Assembly (NCBI RefSeq): GCF_009910675.1
Contig: NZ_RSEJ01000004.1
Span: forward strand, 232,854 to 296,853
Direction: 5' to 3'
DNA: 64,000 bases
DNA from: Photobacterium alginatilyticum
GTDB lineage: Bacteria; Pseudomonadota; Gammaproteobacteria; Enterobacterales; Vibrionaceae
The notes under the pieces were generated by a model that worked only from the letters and a program-made list of their open reading frames with translations, did no database searches and was not told where the DNA came from. The position numbers and the translations under genes are program-made. Shown here piece after piece: positions 19,221 through 28,694 of this stretch (the stretch's first letter is position 1; each line of letters begins with the position of its first letter).

Positions 19221-19360
19221 CTCCGATACAGTACATCCATTCCCGACAAATCGTCCAGCATTGCTTGCAGAGACGGCCTTTCAAAATGGGCATTGTAAAT
19301 ATTGTCTTTCACCGCTTAATCGTACTTTTCAGCATGCTTTGAATACATATCTGATTTCAT
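19221..19360 (-). pseudogene. remnant of a SAM-dependent methyltransferase
   Basis: Starting from ATG at 19360 the minus strand reads MKSDMYSKHAEKYD, a stop, then AVKDNIYNAHFERPSLQAML and DDLSGMDVL, after which similarity is lost. This matches the N-terminus of class I methyltransferases, where DVLDLGCGxG would normally follow. The gene therefore has an in-frame stop at codon 15 and has lost its SAM-binding motif and C-terminus. Confidence 0.65.
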
Positions 19361-19679
19361 AGAGTTCCTAAATATACAAAACATGGTATTTATTGCGCAG
19401 GTTGGGAGAGATTACAACACTAAAACAAGCAGGAACTTACCAGCCAACAGGCATCCAAGCAACCAAAAGTAGAAATATCTGCAAGTTAGATTCAGGCTGG
19501 TAAGGATATATAAAAGAGCAATAAATCAAAGCTATAAGTTTCAACAGTTACCTATATTTTCAATGGTGAACAGAATTGGATTCTGTTGGTTAAAGGGGGT
19601 CATGCCCCCTTAATATATTAGGCACTCACACAAAGTTGCTGCACTTTCATGCTAGAAAGTGTCTGACCATGTATATACC
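19361..19679. other. intergenic region with a strong hairpin
   Basis: No gene was recognised in these 319 bases. At 19593-19611 AAGGGGG and CCCCCTT pair around TCATG, a probable terminator for the leftward hydrolase gene whose stop is at 19680. Confidence 0.45.
19593..19611 (-). terminator. terminator hairpin downstream of the PAF-AH-like gene
   Basis: Seven-base GC-rich stem (AAGGGGG/CCCCCTT) with five-base loop, about 70 bases past the hydrolase stop. The T-run is short. Confidence 0.5.
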
Positions 19680-20858
19680 CTAATTTTGGATGACACCATT
19701 ACTCACTGCTGGTGGCCAACTGTCCGCTAGTTTAAGCTTGGCATCGAAAAATGCTCTCAGGTTGGCATCAATCGATTGACCAACCGGATAGCCTTTAACT
19801 GTACCTTTCTCATCAACCATGATGTAAGTAAGATCAGTAAAGCTCATATGGCTGGCGTTGTTGAAACTTAAAGAACACATAGGAACAGAGTCATTAAACA
19901 AGGCATCATTGAGACCTGGAAATGATTCACCGTAGTTGGAATAAAAGAAACATGCAGGTACCTGAAGTTTTTCATCCATAGTCCAATTAAACATTGCCCC
20001 ATCAAGATTGACTCCAGCCTTTATTTCGGGGTTCTTGTTAGCCAGAATGACTGAAACGTTCCCCCCAAAAGAATGACCAAAACTGGCTATTGCCTCTAGA
20101 TCCATATGTTGTTGTAATGGAGTAGTAATCGTTCCTGATTCAATTCCAGCGAATGCGTTTAGCAAAATCATGTTATTTGCATACCAAGTATCAAATCGGT
20201 CAGCGAAACCGTTAGAAAACTTCGCTTTTAAAGCATGCCTTAGCTGCTCTTGCCACTCTAGTTGAGATTCAGCTTTAGACATACGTTTTAAGCTTGTTAT
20301 CAAGACAGTCAGGTCATCCTTATCAATAGTTCCATTAATGTTTTCATCTAGCTGATAAATCACTTCCCCTGTCTCTCTTTCTATCGCCATCGTATCTTCA
20401 GGATGGCCGACCGCGAGTACTATGTAACCATGGCTGGCTAGGTATTCAAACCGAGTCATGCTCTGACGCGGAAAGGTATTAAAGCCATGGTTATAGATTA
20501 GTACAGGGTGTTTCCCTGAGGCCGCAGGCAGATCAACAAACGACCACGACGCTGGCAACCCTTTATATTCAGACTCATGGAAACCATTATTCTGGAGTAC
20601 TTTGGCAATAGCAGGGATCACATAGACCGCTCGTTCACCAACTGCTTCTGCTTCACTCGGGTACCAGGCTGAAACTTGAATCCACCTTTCCTCTTCAGCA
20701 ACTTCGAATTGATGAAACCCGATTTGATACTGGCCATCTGGTTTCGGAAATACCGCAGTATGCTGCTCAACAGTCTCTGCATGTACAACTGCCGGATATT
20801 GCAAAATACCAATAAAACCGACTAATGCCAGTCTTCCCAACCCTAATTTCCATTTCAT
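19680..20858 (-). CDS. secreted PAF-acetylhydrolase-like alpha/beta hydrolase
   Basis: About 392 residues from ATG at 20858, chosen because residues 1-27 (MKWKLGLGRLALVGFIGI to VVHA) are a clean signal peptide; the frame itself opens further upstream at 20966. The alpha/beta hydrolase fold shows HPVLIYNHGFN near the oxyanion hole and the nucleophile elbow GHSFGG with Ser263. Probable acid NLDGAM and histidine NASHMSF follow. The layout resembles bacterial homologues of plasma-type platelet-activating-factor acetylhydrolase. Family members hydrolyse oxidised or short-chain phospholipids or other esters, and some act on polyesters. The substrate is unknown. It is probably periplasmic or secreted. 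Confidence 0.85.
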   Translation of the reverse strand: MKWKLGLGRLALVGFIGILQYPAVVHAETVEQHTAVFPKPDGQYQIGFHQFEVAEEERWIQVSAWYPSEAEAVGERAVYVIPAIAKVLQNNGFHESEYKGLPASWSFVDLPAASGKHPVLIYNHGFNTFPRQSMTRFEYLASHGYIVLAVGHPEDTMAIERETGEVIYQLDENINGTIDKDDLTVLITSLKRMSKAESQLEWQEQLRHALKAKFSNGFADRFDTWYANNMILLNAFAGIESGTITTPLQQHMDLEAIASFGHSFGGNVSVILANKNPEIKAGVNLDGAMFNWTMDEKLQVPACFFYSNYGESFPGLNDALFNDSVPMCSLSFNNASHMSFTDLTYIMVDEKGTVKGYPVGQSIDANLRAFFDAKLKLADSWPPAVSNGVIQN

Positions 20859-21105
20859 ATTAAAGATTCCTACTTCTCTCAATATATCGATATTCATACC
20901 CAAAAAGGCGATAACAACGGCTTGCAAGACAAGACAATCACCAAAAAGCAAATATTTAATTAACAATATGCAATCACATGCAATCTATATCAATATGATT
21001 AGACTAATCAATGAAAGTGAGTATTCTCATATGTTATACCTGCCGAAATGTGACAACGGTAATCACTCAAGCTTAGGTAACTTTTATTCAGACTATGGAG
21101 TATTA

Positions 21106-21540
21106 ATGATTCAATATCGAGAAATGGAGATCTCAGATTATCAAGGGGTAATTAACCTTTGGACAGCGTCGGATGGCATGACTCTTCGTGACGCAGACTC
21201 ACAAGAGAACATAGATATGTACCTTCAGCGAAACCAAGGGCTGAGCTTTGTTGCAATCCACAACAGCCAGATAATTGGTGCCGTTCTGGTTGGTACAGAT
21301 GGACGCAGAGGATACCTGCAACACCTGTCAGTATCATCAGCCTACCAATCACGAGGCATTGGTCAGAAGCTGGTTGATTATGTCATATCAGCTCTCGGTA
21401 ATATTGGGATATCTAAGACTCATCTGTTTGTTCACAATGCAAATGAAAGAGCCCAGCATTTTTATCAAAAAATGGGCTGGTTTCCCAGAGACGAAGTACG
21501 TATGTTTTCCTATAACTCATCGACAAACTCTGACGTATAG
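21106..21540 (+). CDS. GNAT-family N-acetyltransferase
   Basis: About 144 residues from ATG at 21106 (MIQYREMEISDYQGV), with GGAG eight bases before it; the open frame begins 138 bases earlier but that part does not match the fold. The GNAT acetyl-CoA site is present as LQHLSVSSAYQSRGIGQKLV with the Q/R-x-x-G-x-G/A loop. The C-terminal strand HLFVHNANERAQHFYQKMGW is characteristic. The acceptor, whether protein, amine or antibiotic, cannot be told. It is the first of a rightward series of small accessory genes. Confidence 0.85.
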   Translation: MIQYREMEISDYQGVINLWTASDGMTLRDADSQENIDMYLQRNQGLSFVAIHNSQIIGAVLVGTDGRRGYLQHLSVSSAYQSRGIGQKLVDYVISALGNIGISKTHLFVHNANERAQHFYQKMGWFPRDEVRMFSYNSSTNSDV

Positions 21541-21695
21541 CTCGGTAGATATTTTAACCATTACATTCACGTTATTGGGCATATATATAATGACATTTGT
21601 CACATCCAATCTATGATATGCCCTATTCCCCAATTAATGTTAGAAGCAATAAGATAAAGTCTATATAACAACCACTCTAAGGGATTTCGAGAAAT

Positions 21696-22172
21696 ATGGA
21701 ACCTAGAATTGTCGAACTCAATGAGATACAGGTTACTGGGATTCAAGTACTAGCCTCTCCTGAGTCAGGAGAGTTTGGAAAAACTTGGCCTAAGCTGTTT
21801 GAGCGCTATAATGAAATCGATCCCCTCGACGGCCTGAAAAGTTGGTATGGTGTCCAGTCTTACGATAAGGAACTTATGTCGCAAGGGATATGGAAATACA
21901 CTGCTGGAACTGAAAGCAAAGCAGGTATCAAAACGCCAATCGGTATGGAAACACTCCACCTGCCAAAGTCTAAATACGCTGTATTCGAGTATCATGGAGC
22001 TATAAGTCCAAAACTGGGAGAGACCTTCGGTTATATTTACCGGGAATGGTTACCCAACTCTGAATATAATCCTGCGGGTATGTTTGACTTTGAGAGATAT
22101 GACGAGAGGTTTTTGGGGCCAGAACATCCCGACTCTATCCTGGAAATCTATGTCCCAATCATAGAAAAATAG
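21696..22172 (+). CDS. GyrI-like (SbmC/AraC effector-binding) domain protein
   Basis: A stand-alone 158-residue effector-binding domain. The pattern starts with MEPRIVELNEIQVTGIQV, continues with a central strand-helix region and ends DFERYDERFLGPEHPDSILEIYVPI, as in GyrI/SbmC and the C-terminal domains of AraC- and MerR-type multidrug regulators. These domains bind small hydrophobic or aromatic ligands; SbmC also protects gyrase. No DNA-binding domain is attached. The start codon follows AAGGGATTTCGAGAA. Which ligand or partner it has is unknown. Confidence 0.8.
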   Translation: MEPRIVELNEIQVTGIQVLASPESGEFGKTWPKLFERYNEIDPLDGLKSWYGVQSYDKELMSQGIWKYTAGTESKAGIKTPIGMETLHLPKSKYAVFEYHGAISPKLGETFGYIYREWLPNSEYNPAGMFDFERYDERFLGPEHPDSILEIYVPIIEK

Positions 22173-22191
22173 ACAACATAACGCCTTTAAA

Positions 22192-22223
22192 GCAACGCAA
22201 TGTTATCTTTAACATTGCGTTGC
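22192..22223. terminator. perfect 14-bp hairpin
   Basis: GCAACGCAATGTTA pairs exactly with TAACATTGCGTTGC around TCTT, 19 bases after the GyrI-like gene. There is no T-run, so factor-dependent termination or another role is possible. Confidence 0.55.
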
Positions 22224-22411
22224 TGGCAGAGCTAAATCCTCCCCCTTCCACAAAAGTGTGACGAACATCTAATTTACGGGGGAATAAATTATTATACAAT
22301 TCGCGAAACAGCACCAAAGAACAGCGTTCAAAAGTCCACACCTTTTTTTGGTAAGAGAAGTGATATGGAAACCTTGTGCGTTGAACACAATGTAAGGTTA
22401 TAAAGGAAAAA

Positions 22412-22747
22412 ATGAAGCCTACAGTTTTTTTTAGTTTGATACTATTAAGCGGATGTACTTCTTCTCAAGTTTCATCATTCGAAATACTCAGCCATGAAGT
22501 AAACGATAACAGATATACTTTGATAGCCATTAGTGATAAGGAATCTGTGATCTCAAATAGTGAAGTCGATAGTGTTTTCAAGAATAAAGCTAGCGAACTT
22601 TGCCCACATGGCTATTTATTTTCTGAGTCAACAAAAGCTAAAGGCTCGAATGACGCATGGAAAAAGAGAAGCATGGAGCAATATATCAAAACCCACAAAG
22701 TGAAAGGTGCACATAGCTACTTTAAAGACATAATTTGCACAATGTAG
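22412..22747 (+). CDS. small lipoprotein
   Basis: A 111-residue protein with a short lipoprotein signal (MKPTVFFSLILLSGC), the lipobox LLSGC placing the lipid-modified cysteine at residue 15. The mature part has two further cysteines (ELCPHG and IICTM) and a strand-helix pattern. I do not recognise a family. AAAGGAAAAA precedes the ATG. It is followed by a strong hairpin and lies amid small accessory genes. Confidence 0.75.
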   Translation: MKPTVFFSLILLSGCTSSQVSSFEILSHEVNDNRYTLIAISDKESVISNSEVDSVFKNKASELCPHGYLFSESTKAKGSNDAWKKRSMEQYIKTHKVKGAHSYFKDIICTM

Positions 22748-22777
22748 TACTTAATTAGACGAAACATCCAAGCTGAA

Positions 22778-22809
22778 GCTGTGACTCATATTTTAATATG
22801 AATCACAGC
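22778..22809 (+). terminator. hairpin after the lipoprotein gene
   Basis: A 15-base stem with one mismatch (GCTGTGACTCATATT against AATATGAATCACAGC, two-base loop) follows the lipoprotein stop by 30 bases. Confidence 0.5.
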
Positions 22810-22869
22810 GCGTTGATTGAGTCATCATGGCGCAACTTATGTTTAGCGATAAACTTAAGGAGATTAAGT

Positions 22870-23289
22870 ATGGACAAAACTAATCATGAAGCAACTTGCC
22901 TTTGTGGCAAAGTGACCCTGAAAACACAAAAGCTCACGGATGAGTTCATCGTCTGCCATTGTGACACATGCAAAAAGTGGAATGGCGGACCGCAATTTGC
23001 GATGCCATGCGGCGCAGACGTTGAAATTCAAGGGGCTGAATATCTTTCAGAGTTCACATCTTCCCCCTGGGCTAAAAGAGGCTTTTGTCGCAATTGCGGA
23101 ACGCATTTGTATTTCAAAATGAATCAGTCAGGAAGCTACAACATCTTATTAGGTGCTCTGAATCTTGATAAGAAAGAAAAATTACATATGTCAATGCAGT
23201 ACTTCATTGATTTAAAACCAGACTATTACAGCTTTGACAGTGATTGTCCGGTCATGACTGAAGCTGAAGTTATTGAAAAATTCAGCTAA
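22870..23289 (+). CDS. GFA-domain zinc protein (glutathione-dependent formaldehyde-activating type)
   Basis: About 139 residues from ATG at 22870, preceded by AAGGAG; the longer frame from 22798 lacks such a site. Zinc-binding cysteines of the GFA/CENP-V fold are visible as CLCGKV, CHCDTCKKW and GFCRNCGTHL. Family members bind structural zinc and some handle glutathione adducts, but most are of unknown function. It is a complete single-domain protein. Confidence 0.88.
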   Translation: MDKTNHEATCLCGKVTLKTQKLTDEFIVCHCDTCKKWNGGPQFAMPCGADVEIQGAEYLSEFTSSPWAKRGFCRNCGTHLYFKMNQSGSYNILLGALNLDKKEKLHMSMQYFIDLKPDYYSFDSDCPVMTEAEVIEKFS

Positions 23290-23343
23290 TAAGAACACAC
23301 AGAGGCATCAAGTTGGCAAATCAGACAAAGATGGAGATTTTGT

Positions 23344-23838
23344 TTGCTAGAAAAGTTAAATTCACTGATCTATAGCACGTTGGGATTAAGGACTAAGCCC
23401 TTTATATTTCGAGTATACGGGTTAGCTCTTACGTGGGGATTAACTCTAGTCGTTCTGCATCACTTCATATTCAGTGATATTCCTGACGTTGTTCCTACTC
23501 CGACTGAGGACGAAATTTCAGCAGCTCTGTTTTTCCTCCTAGTTGATGCGCCAATTACTGAAACTCTAATCTTCCAATGGTTTATACAAGCAGCTTTTCG
23601 TCGTATAACAGGTAGCCCAAGTTTTTCAATTGCTGGCTCGGCTATTGTGTTTTCTCTGGTTCACCTGAATAATTCAGTTATTAATGCAACTATAGTTATA
23701 GCCCTTGGGTTTGCACTGGCTTTAACTTATGAATATGTCAGAATGAGAGTTGGAAATATCTCTGCACTAATTCTTGTCTGTGTGGCACATATTTGTTGGA
23801 ACTTCCTTACTATCCTTGGTGACCTGTCATTTTGGTGA
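23344..23838 (+). CDS. CPBP-family intramembrane protease-like protein
   Basis: A 164-residue polytopic membrane protein. It starts at TTG with TGGAG seven bases upstream. Hydrophobic segments lie at about residues 22-42, 60-80, 92-110 and 113-160. The CPBP (CAAX protease and bacteriocin-processing) motifs appear in modified form: ITETLIFQWFIQ in place of EExxxR, then FSLVH and HICWN. The second glutamate of the EE pair is threonine, so activity is uncertain. Family members include immunity and processing proteins for peptides. No bacteriocin gene is seen next to it. Confidence 0.7.
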   Translation: MLEKLNSLIYSTLGLRTKPFIFRVYGLALTWGLTLVVLHHFIFSDIPDVVPTPTEDEISAALFFLLVDAPITETLIFQWFIQAAFRRITGSPSFSIAGSAIVFSLVHLNNSVINATIVIALGFALALTYEYVRMRVGNISALILVCVAHICWNFLTILGDLSFW

Positions 23839-24060
23839 TAAACCGGCATGCAATCTTTCAGTTCATACACCAAAGTTTGTTGAACTTAGGGCAAGAGCAA
23901 ATCTCAGACATCCAACTTCGCAATACTTACACTAATGTTAAATATCAGACAAAAAATAAGACTAACCATGTGATCCCACTGGACTAATTGTCGTATCAAA
24001 CTGTCTGAAAAAGTAGAATACCCAATATCATTCATCCGTCCATACGTTCTTAAAGTTAGG

Positions 24061-24528
24061 CTATGACCAGTCTGTCATAGATACACCTTGCAGGACACCG
24101 AGCCATTTGAGCGTTTGTCGGTGATGAAACAGAGGTGTTAACCCGTTTTCATAGACCATTGTGGTCGCCTGCGACTCGAGTATTTGAAGGTAATAGCGTA
24201 CTCCATATTGTTCACGAAGCTTGGCCAGCTCCTCCTCGAGCCACTGCTTTGCTTCAGCTGGTAAACCTTGATGTAAAATAGGATTTGAACAGAACCAGTG
24301 GAACATCGAAACCGGTAAGTTATCATCGGTAATAAGACTGGCAATGATGAGAGCTTCCGTTAGCTCATTCCGTTGCGCCCGTTCATGCAGCTCTGAGAAA
24401 GAATAAACATTTACCCGGCTTTCGATTCCCATCTGATTCAGTTTTTTGCTCAGTACTCTGGCGCTATCAAGGATAACTAAATGATCATATACAGCGATAT
24501 CAAACAGTCGAGATTTTCTTATTCGAGC
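24061..24528 (-). pseudogene. C-terminal remnant of an SgrR-like regulator/solute-binding protein
   Basis: The minus strand is open from 24528 to the stop at 24061, and the last 123 codons follow an ATG. The sequence includes LVILDSARVLSKKLNQMGIE, NELTEALIIASLI and the ending MVYENGLTPLFHHRQTLKWL. This resembles the C-terminal solute-binding domain of SgrR-type transcription factors, which usually end in PL-x-HH and a short conserved tail. Full proteins have about 550-600 residues with an N-terminal winged helix, which is missing here. The upstream sequence is disrupted by stops, so this is a decayed gene. Confidence 0.6.
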
Positions 24529-25080
24529 TTATTACTCTCAAAGTCGTGAAATGTAATTTGATGCTCATAATCATACCTTTCGCGTATTCGAGGGCGTACC
24601 TAAGCGTGGTATTTACGACAACATAATAACAGCGGGTCGATGCGGTTATAAAAGGCAAAGAATGTATCGTAAACCTCCGTTTCTTCTTAGCTATGGTTAG
24701 CCACTATCTTTTTGGCAGCGAGTACCAAGAATACAAAGCCTAGCCGAACTGGATGAGTGGCTGGAAATACAGTTTATATTGGACTGGCAAACGCGAAAAC
24801 AGCTTGCCCCTGTAAAGGGATTGTCGTTTTTCACCAAGATCGAAAATACCTGCTAATTTACCGTCCTTACTTCCGTCAAGCCCCTCGAATTTAGTACGTA
24901 CAGCAGGTATTGGCTCGATTTCAATATCAAGGCTAGCATTAGAAAAGATAAAGTTTGCCAGGTGAGCCTATCTCCCTTGTTCAATAAGGCCAAGCATACT
25001 AACAAACTAAAATTTATCTTCACATTGAACTGTTGAACTCTATGAACAAGCACACCGAGCCAATACCTCGCCCATCAAAC
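24529..25080. other. decayed region with frameshifted coding remnants
   Basis: No intact gene. On the plus strand AVIKGKECIVNLRFFLAM and VSHYLFGSEYQEYKA end in a stop, then continue one frame over as LAELDEWLEIQFILDWQTRK up to KIENTC and a stop. A further open stretch, RYWLDFNIKASIRKDKVCQV to LKFIFTLNC, follows. This looks like a former plus-strand protein of unknown family with at least one frameshift. Confidence 0.4.
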
Positions 25081-26967
25081 TCATAACTTAAATTCACCTA
25101 CTGCTTTATCTAACTTATCAGCGGCCAGCGTCAGATCATCAGCAAGTTGGGCGTTACTTTCAGAGTTACCGTATGTACCTTTTGCTAGATCGTTTATACA
25201 AACAATACTTGCATTAATTTCTGCGGCCACAACAGTTTGCTCTTCAGCAGCAGTAGCAATTTGGCTATTCATATCTTGAATATGAGTAACTGAATTTTTA
25301 ATTGACTGTAAGGCGTCGCTAGCGTGTTGACCCGCAATCGTAGTGTTGTTGGCATCAGTCGCATTCTTTTCCATTAGCTCAACGGATGTCTTCGCTTCGT
25401 TCTGAAGCTTGACGATAACTTCCTGTATCTCATTGGTGCTCTCTTGTGTACGATTAGCCAGATTCCTAACTTCATCAGCGACAACCGCAAACCCTCTGCC
25501 CTGCTCACCTGCCCGCGCAGCTTCGATGGCTGCATTCAGAGCAAGGAGATTAGTCTGGTCTGCAATGTCACGTATAACATCAAGGATCTGACCAACATTC
25601 TCTGTTTCTGAATTCAAGCGATTAATAACGTTCTGTACATTGAGAATTTCACTTGACAGGTTTTCTATGCTTTGGTTCATATTTTGCACTGTCTGAATTC
25701 CATTTTCAGCAAATTCATTCGCCTCTGTAGCAGCACTTGAAGCATCTACCGCATTTCTTGCTACTTCATCTACAGTTACCGCCATTTCATTCATGGCTGT
25801 CGATGTATGCTCCAGCTGTTTCATCTGTGACTCAGAGCTTTGATTAATCGTTGTAGCCGAATCAGAAATTCTTGTTGCCGACTGACTAAGTAAAGCGGTC
25901 GTATTGTTAATATCACCCACGATGCTTTTTAAGTTCTCCGTCATAACTGCAATTGCCGCGCTGATTCCTGTCTCTTTTCCTCTGCCAGTGCCTGATGAAG
26001 TTAAGTCACCATTAGCAACACGCTTAACCACCGACTCAATTTGTTTTGGCTCGCCACCGATAGGCCGATACATCAGCTTTACAACCATCAGATAGGTAGC
26101 AAAGAGAGAAACCACTATAAACACTAAAGCTAATACCATGTTTTGTATTAGGTTAGAGTTTGAAGCCTCATAAATATTGGCCCAAGAATCCCAAGCCCAC
26201 ACTTTCCAGCCCAACCCAGACAGTTTAGAGGAAAGTACAAAGTAGTCATTGTCGTTAAACACATATGAATGTTGACTAGTTTCACTGTTGGCGAACTGAC
26301 GATAGCTAGGGCGTTTCTCAAATAAATCTTGTCCTATGTAATCGGGGTACTTAGCAGCAAGAATATAACCGTCCTCTCTACTTAAGAATAACTGGTTGTT
26401 TTTTGATAACTTTTCTGCGAACTTGGTTATCTGGTCGACCCTGATATTGGTACATAGCACCGCTATTGTTTTACCACCACGTTTTACAGGTACAGCAATA
26501 GCCATGACCGCATCACCCTCGTTACTCGTATAGGGAGTGGTTACTATGTTAGTATCACCGTTAAACGCTCGCAGGAACCATTCTCGCTTTTTCTCCTTGG
26601 CATTGAAACCAGAGACCAACCCGTTAGCAGATGTTGAATAGGTTTCACCACTTGCGGTAGCAGTATAGGCATTAATTACGTCTAATGAGTTAGCTATATG
26701 GTGCAGAGTCTTTACCACTTCCTGCTCATTGAGACTGCCGTCTGCTTCAATAGAAAGTTGTTCTGCCATCGTGTTTAAAACATCAAAATTGCGCCTCATC
26801 CTCTGCTCAATAGTGTTCGCAATTAGAAACGCTTCTTTCTCCAAAGAAGCGGTATAGTCTTCGACCGAAGCGCTTTTAAAGTTGTTGTAGCCTACACCGG
26901 ACAGTACAGTAATTATGAGACCAAGCATTACCCCAATAATTCCCGTAATTTTTATTTTTACAGACAT
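25081..26967 (-). CDS. methyl-accepting chemotaxis protein with Cache sensor
   Basis: A 628-residue transmembrane chemoreceptor. The first membrane helix is at about residues 6-27. A periplasmic double-Cache ligand domain spans about 35-275 ([28 protein letters not shown] region). The second membrane helix is at 280-303, followed by HAMP and the cytoplasmic signalling coiled coil with the hairpin tip [37 protein letters not shown]. It would sense an external small molecule, probably an amino or organic acid as for other dCache receptors, and signal to CheA/CheW. No C-terminal CheR-docking pentapeptide is present. It is monocistronic. Confidence 0.95.
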   Translation of the reverse strand: MSVKIKITGIIGVMLGLIITVLSGVGYNNFKSASVEDYTASLEKEAFLIANTIEQRMRRNFDVLNTMAEQLSIEADGSLNEQEVVKTLHHIANSLDVINAYTATASGETYSTSANGLVSGFNAKEKKREWFLRAFNGDTNIVTTPYTSNEGDAVMAIAVPVKRGGKTIAVLCTNIRVDQITKFAEKLSKNNQLFLSREDGYILAAKYPDYIGQDLFEKRPSYRQFANSETSQHSYVFNDNDYFVLSSKLSGLGWKVWAWDSWANIYEASNSNLIQNMVLALVFIVVSLFATYLMVVKLMYRPIGGEPKQIESVVKRVANGDLTSSGTGRGKETGISAAIAVMTENLKSIVGDINNTTALLSQSATRISDSATTINQSSESQMKQLEHTSTAMNEMAVTVDEVARNAVDASSAATEANEFAENGIQTVQNMNQSIENLSSEILNVQNVINRLNSETENVGQILDVIRDIADQTNLLALNAAIEAARAGEQGRGFAVVADEVRNLANRTQESTNEIQEVIVKLQNEAKTSVELMEKNATDANNTTIAGQHASDALQSIKNSVTHIQDMNSQIATAAEEQTVVAAEINASIVCINDLAKGTYGNSESNAQLADDLTLAADKLDKAVGEFKL

Positions 26968-27348
26968 ACTAAGCCCCTGATTATTAAAAATAACAATTCA
27001 GACCATTCTTTGACTATTATTGCAGCAAAGTAAAACTGAAAGCGCTTTCTTGTGAGCTGTATCTCTAAATGAATGGATTAATATTCATCATATTGAATAA
27101 AAATCCGGTCATTCTCAGTAACGATCGACTACTAAGTAATTACATTTAAAGCGGTAAGGGTATGATGAGGTAAAGATGGCAGCTCAAATCGTGTCTGCCA
27201 TGTTGTTTGTGTGTACCTGTACGGGTGATGTCTAAGAGGCTCAAAAAGTCGCTTACCCTCTCCAGGTGAGACCTATGTTTTGTACAACACCTTAGTCATA
27301 TGTTGAGTTACACATAACTTTTATCACCGATCACTTTTTGATCAATTC
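26968..27348. other. intergenic region upstream of the chemoreceptor
   Basis: About 380 bases between the chemoreceptor and ppiC. It should hold the chemoreceptor promoter. No gene, repeat or strong hairpin was recognised. Confidence 0.4.
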
Positions 27349-27630
27349 TCACGTTCGCCAAAGAATTTTAATAATGTGATAACCGAACTTAGTTTTAACC
27401 GGGCCGATTGGCTCTAGTACTTTACCGGTAAATACGGCTTTATCAAATGCCGGAACCATTGCGCCTTTGCGAAACTCACCCAAGTCGCCGCCGCGCTTTC
27501 CTGATGGGCAGGTAGAGTATTTCTTTGCCAGGGTCTGGAACTTAGCCCCTTTTTTCAGTTGCTTCAGAATGTCGTCTGCTTGTTCTTTATGCTTTACCAG
27601 AATATGTAGAGCTGCTGCTGTTGAGGCCAT
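27349..27630 (-). CDS. ppiC: peptidyl-prolyl cis-trans isomerase C (parvulin)
   Basis: A 93-residue stand-alone parvulin. It catalyses cis-trans isomerisation of prolyl bonds in the cytoplasm. The whole chain is the rotamase domain: [53 protein letters not shown], and [13 protein letters not shown] at the C-terminus. The length equals Escherichia coli PpiC. It is a single gene ending beside an intergenic region. Confidence 0.95.
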   Translation of the reverse strand: MASTAAALHILVKHKEQADDILKQLKKGAKFQTLAKKYSTCPSGKRGGDLGEFRKGAMVPAFDKAVFTGKVLEPIGPVKTKFGYHIIKILWRT

Positions 27631-27730
27631 GATACAAACCTAATGTAACCAATATTAAACCGGTGAAAGTGTGCGATAAATCACTAAAAGTCGCAAGCGC
27701 TATCTCGATGAAATTACTTAACGCATAAAA

Positions 27731-27758
27731 AATGCCAGTCGATATGTCGACTGGCATT
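27731..27758 (-). terminator. rho-independent terminator
   Basis: AATGCCAGTCGA and TCGACTGGCATT form a perfect 12-bp stem with a TATG loop. On the minus strand it is followed by TTTTTT. It terminates the membrane-protein gene that ends at 27783. Confidence 0.85.
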
Positions 27759-27782
27759 CTTGTCTGTTCGCTTAGAAGCTGA

Positions 27783-28469
27783 TTACTGTGTCTTGAAAAT
27801 ATCAGCTGTTTCAAGATTGGTCATTTGGCGGATCTGACGCCAGATGAAGTAGAAGATCCCCATCATCATCACCATCGATGGAATGGCAATCATTGGGTAG
27901 CTCATCAGAGTCAGCTTACCCAGCTCTTCATTGAAGGCCTGAGAACCCGACGGGCTTGTCACGATCATCGTTGCCAATACATAGTTCATCACCGAAGAGA
28001 ATACGAACGTACCAGAGAACAGGTAATTTGATTTAGCCAGGCAACGCTGAAAATCTTTCTCTTTACCATTCTCACCCAACTTCTCTTTAATGAGAGACAA
28101 GTTTAGTACCGTGTCGTTGAACAACATTTTGCTCACTACCGGATACTTGGTAAAGGTTGAGATAAAGACTCCCAATCCAATCAAGCCTGGGATAAGCGCC
28201 TCTTTCACTGCCAGCCACTTGGCATCGAGCTCCAACAGGCCGATACCGCCAGTCAGCAATACGCTGACGAAGCCAAGCAACGAAATAAAGTTAAACTTCT
28301 TGTACTTAATTAACTCATAGCCACCAAAAACAATCGGGAATGCTAAAGCGACAACTAACGCGCCAACTGATCCCAGATGCTCATCTCCACTCAATTTCAT
28401 GAGGACAACAGACGGGACAATGACGTTAAAAATCAAATCAGTAAATGGGTTCGCTTTTTTTTCTGCCAT
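27783..28469 (-). CDS. polytopic membrane protein (VC0807-like family), unknown function
   Basis: About 228 residues from ATG at 28469 (MAEKKANPFTDLIFN), preceded by AAAGAG; a TTG 12 bases earlier is in frame. Six hydrophobic segments are visible. The segments VVALAFPIVFGGYELIKYKKFNFISLLG and ALIPGLIGLGVFIST recall a Vibrionaceae membrane family sometimes named after V. cholerae VC0807; I am not certain of that name. It may be related to septation-protein-A-like proteins. No catalytic residues are visible. It is followed by a strong terminator. Confidence 0.75.
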   Translation of the reverse strand: MAEKKANPFTDLIFNVIVPSVVLMKLSGDEHLGSVGALVVALAFPIVFGGYELIKYKKFNFISLLGFVSVLLTGGIGLLELDAKWLAVKEALIPGLIGLGVFISTFTKYPVVSKMLFNDTVLNLSLIKEKLGENGKEKDFQRCLAKSNYLFSGTFVFSSVMNYVLATMIVTSPSGSQAFNEELGKLTLMSYPMIAIPSMVMMMGIFYFIWRQIRQMTNLETADIFKTQ

Positions 28470-28694
28470 AATCTCTTTCAAACGTTACCTAAAAGTTAAT
28501 ACCGTGCCATTGTTCCGTGAATCGGGGCTGGTGTAAAGGGTATTGCAGTTACAAAGCGTAAATTATCATTCTTGATACGCATATTCTTCTGTTTATCTGC
28601 CTGCAAATTCGCTCATCCTCTCCCATACTCTATCAACATATCTATGAATTACCTTGTTACTGTCAGCCAGAAACAATAAACAAGGAGCCGAGCA

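Noticed and set aside
20968..23838. The row of small rightward genes (GNAT, GyrI-like, lipoprotein, GFA, CPBP) as integron gene cassettes
   Set aside because: Spacing and gene types suggest cassettes, but no attC-like sites with GTTRRRY boundaries were found between them, and the hairpins present (22192-22223, 22778-22809) do not match attC structure.
27587..27814. 75-codon minus-strand frame between ppiC and the membrane protein
   Set aside because: It overlaps the 5' end of ppiC and the terminator hairpin at 27731-27758, so it is a chance frame.
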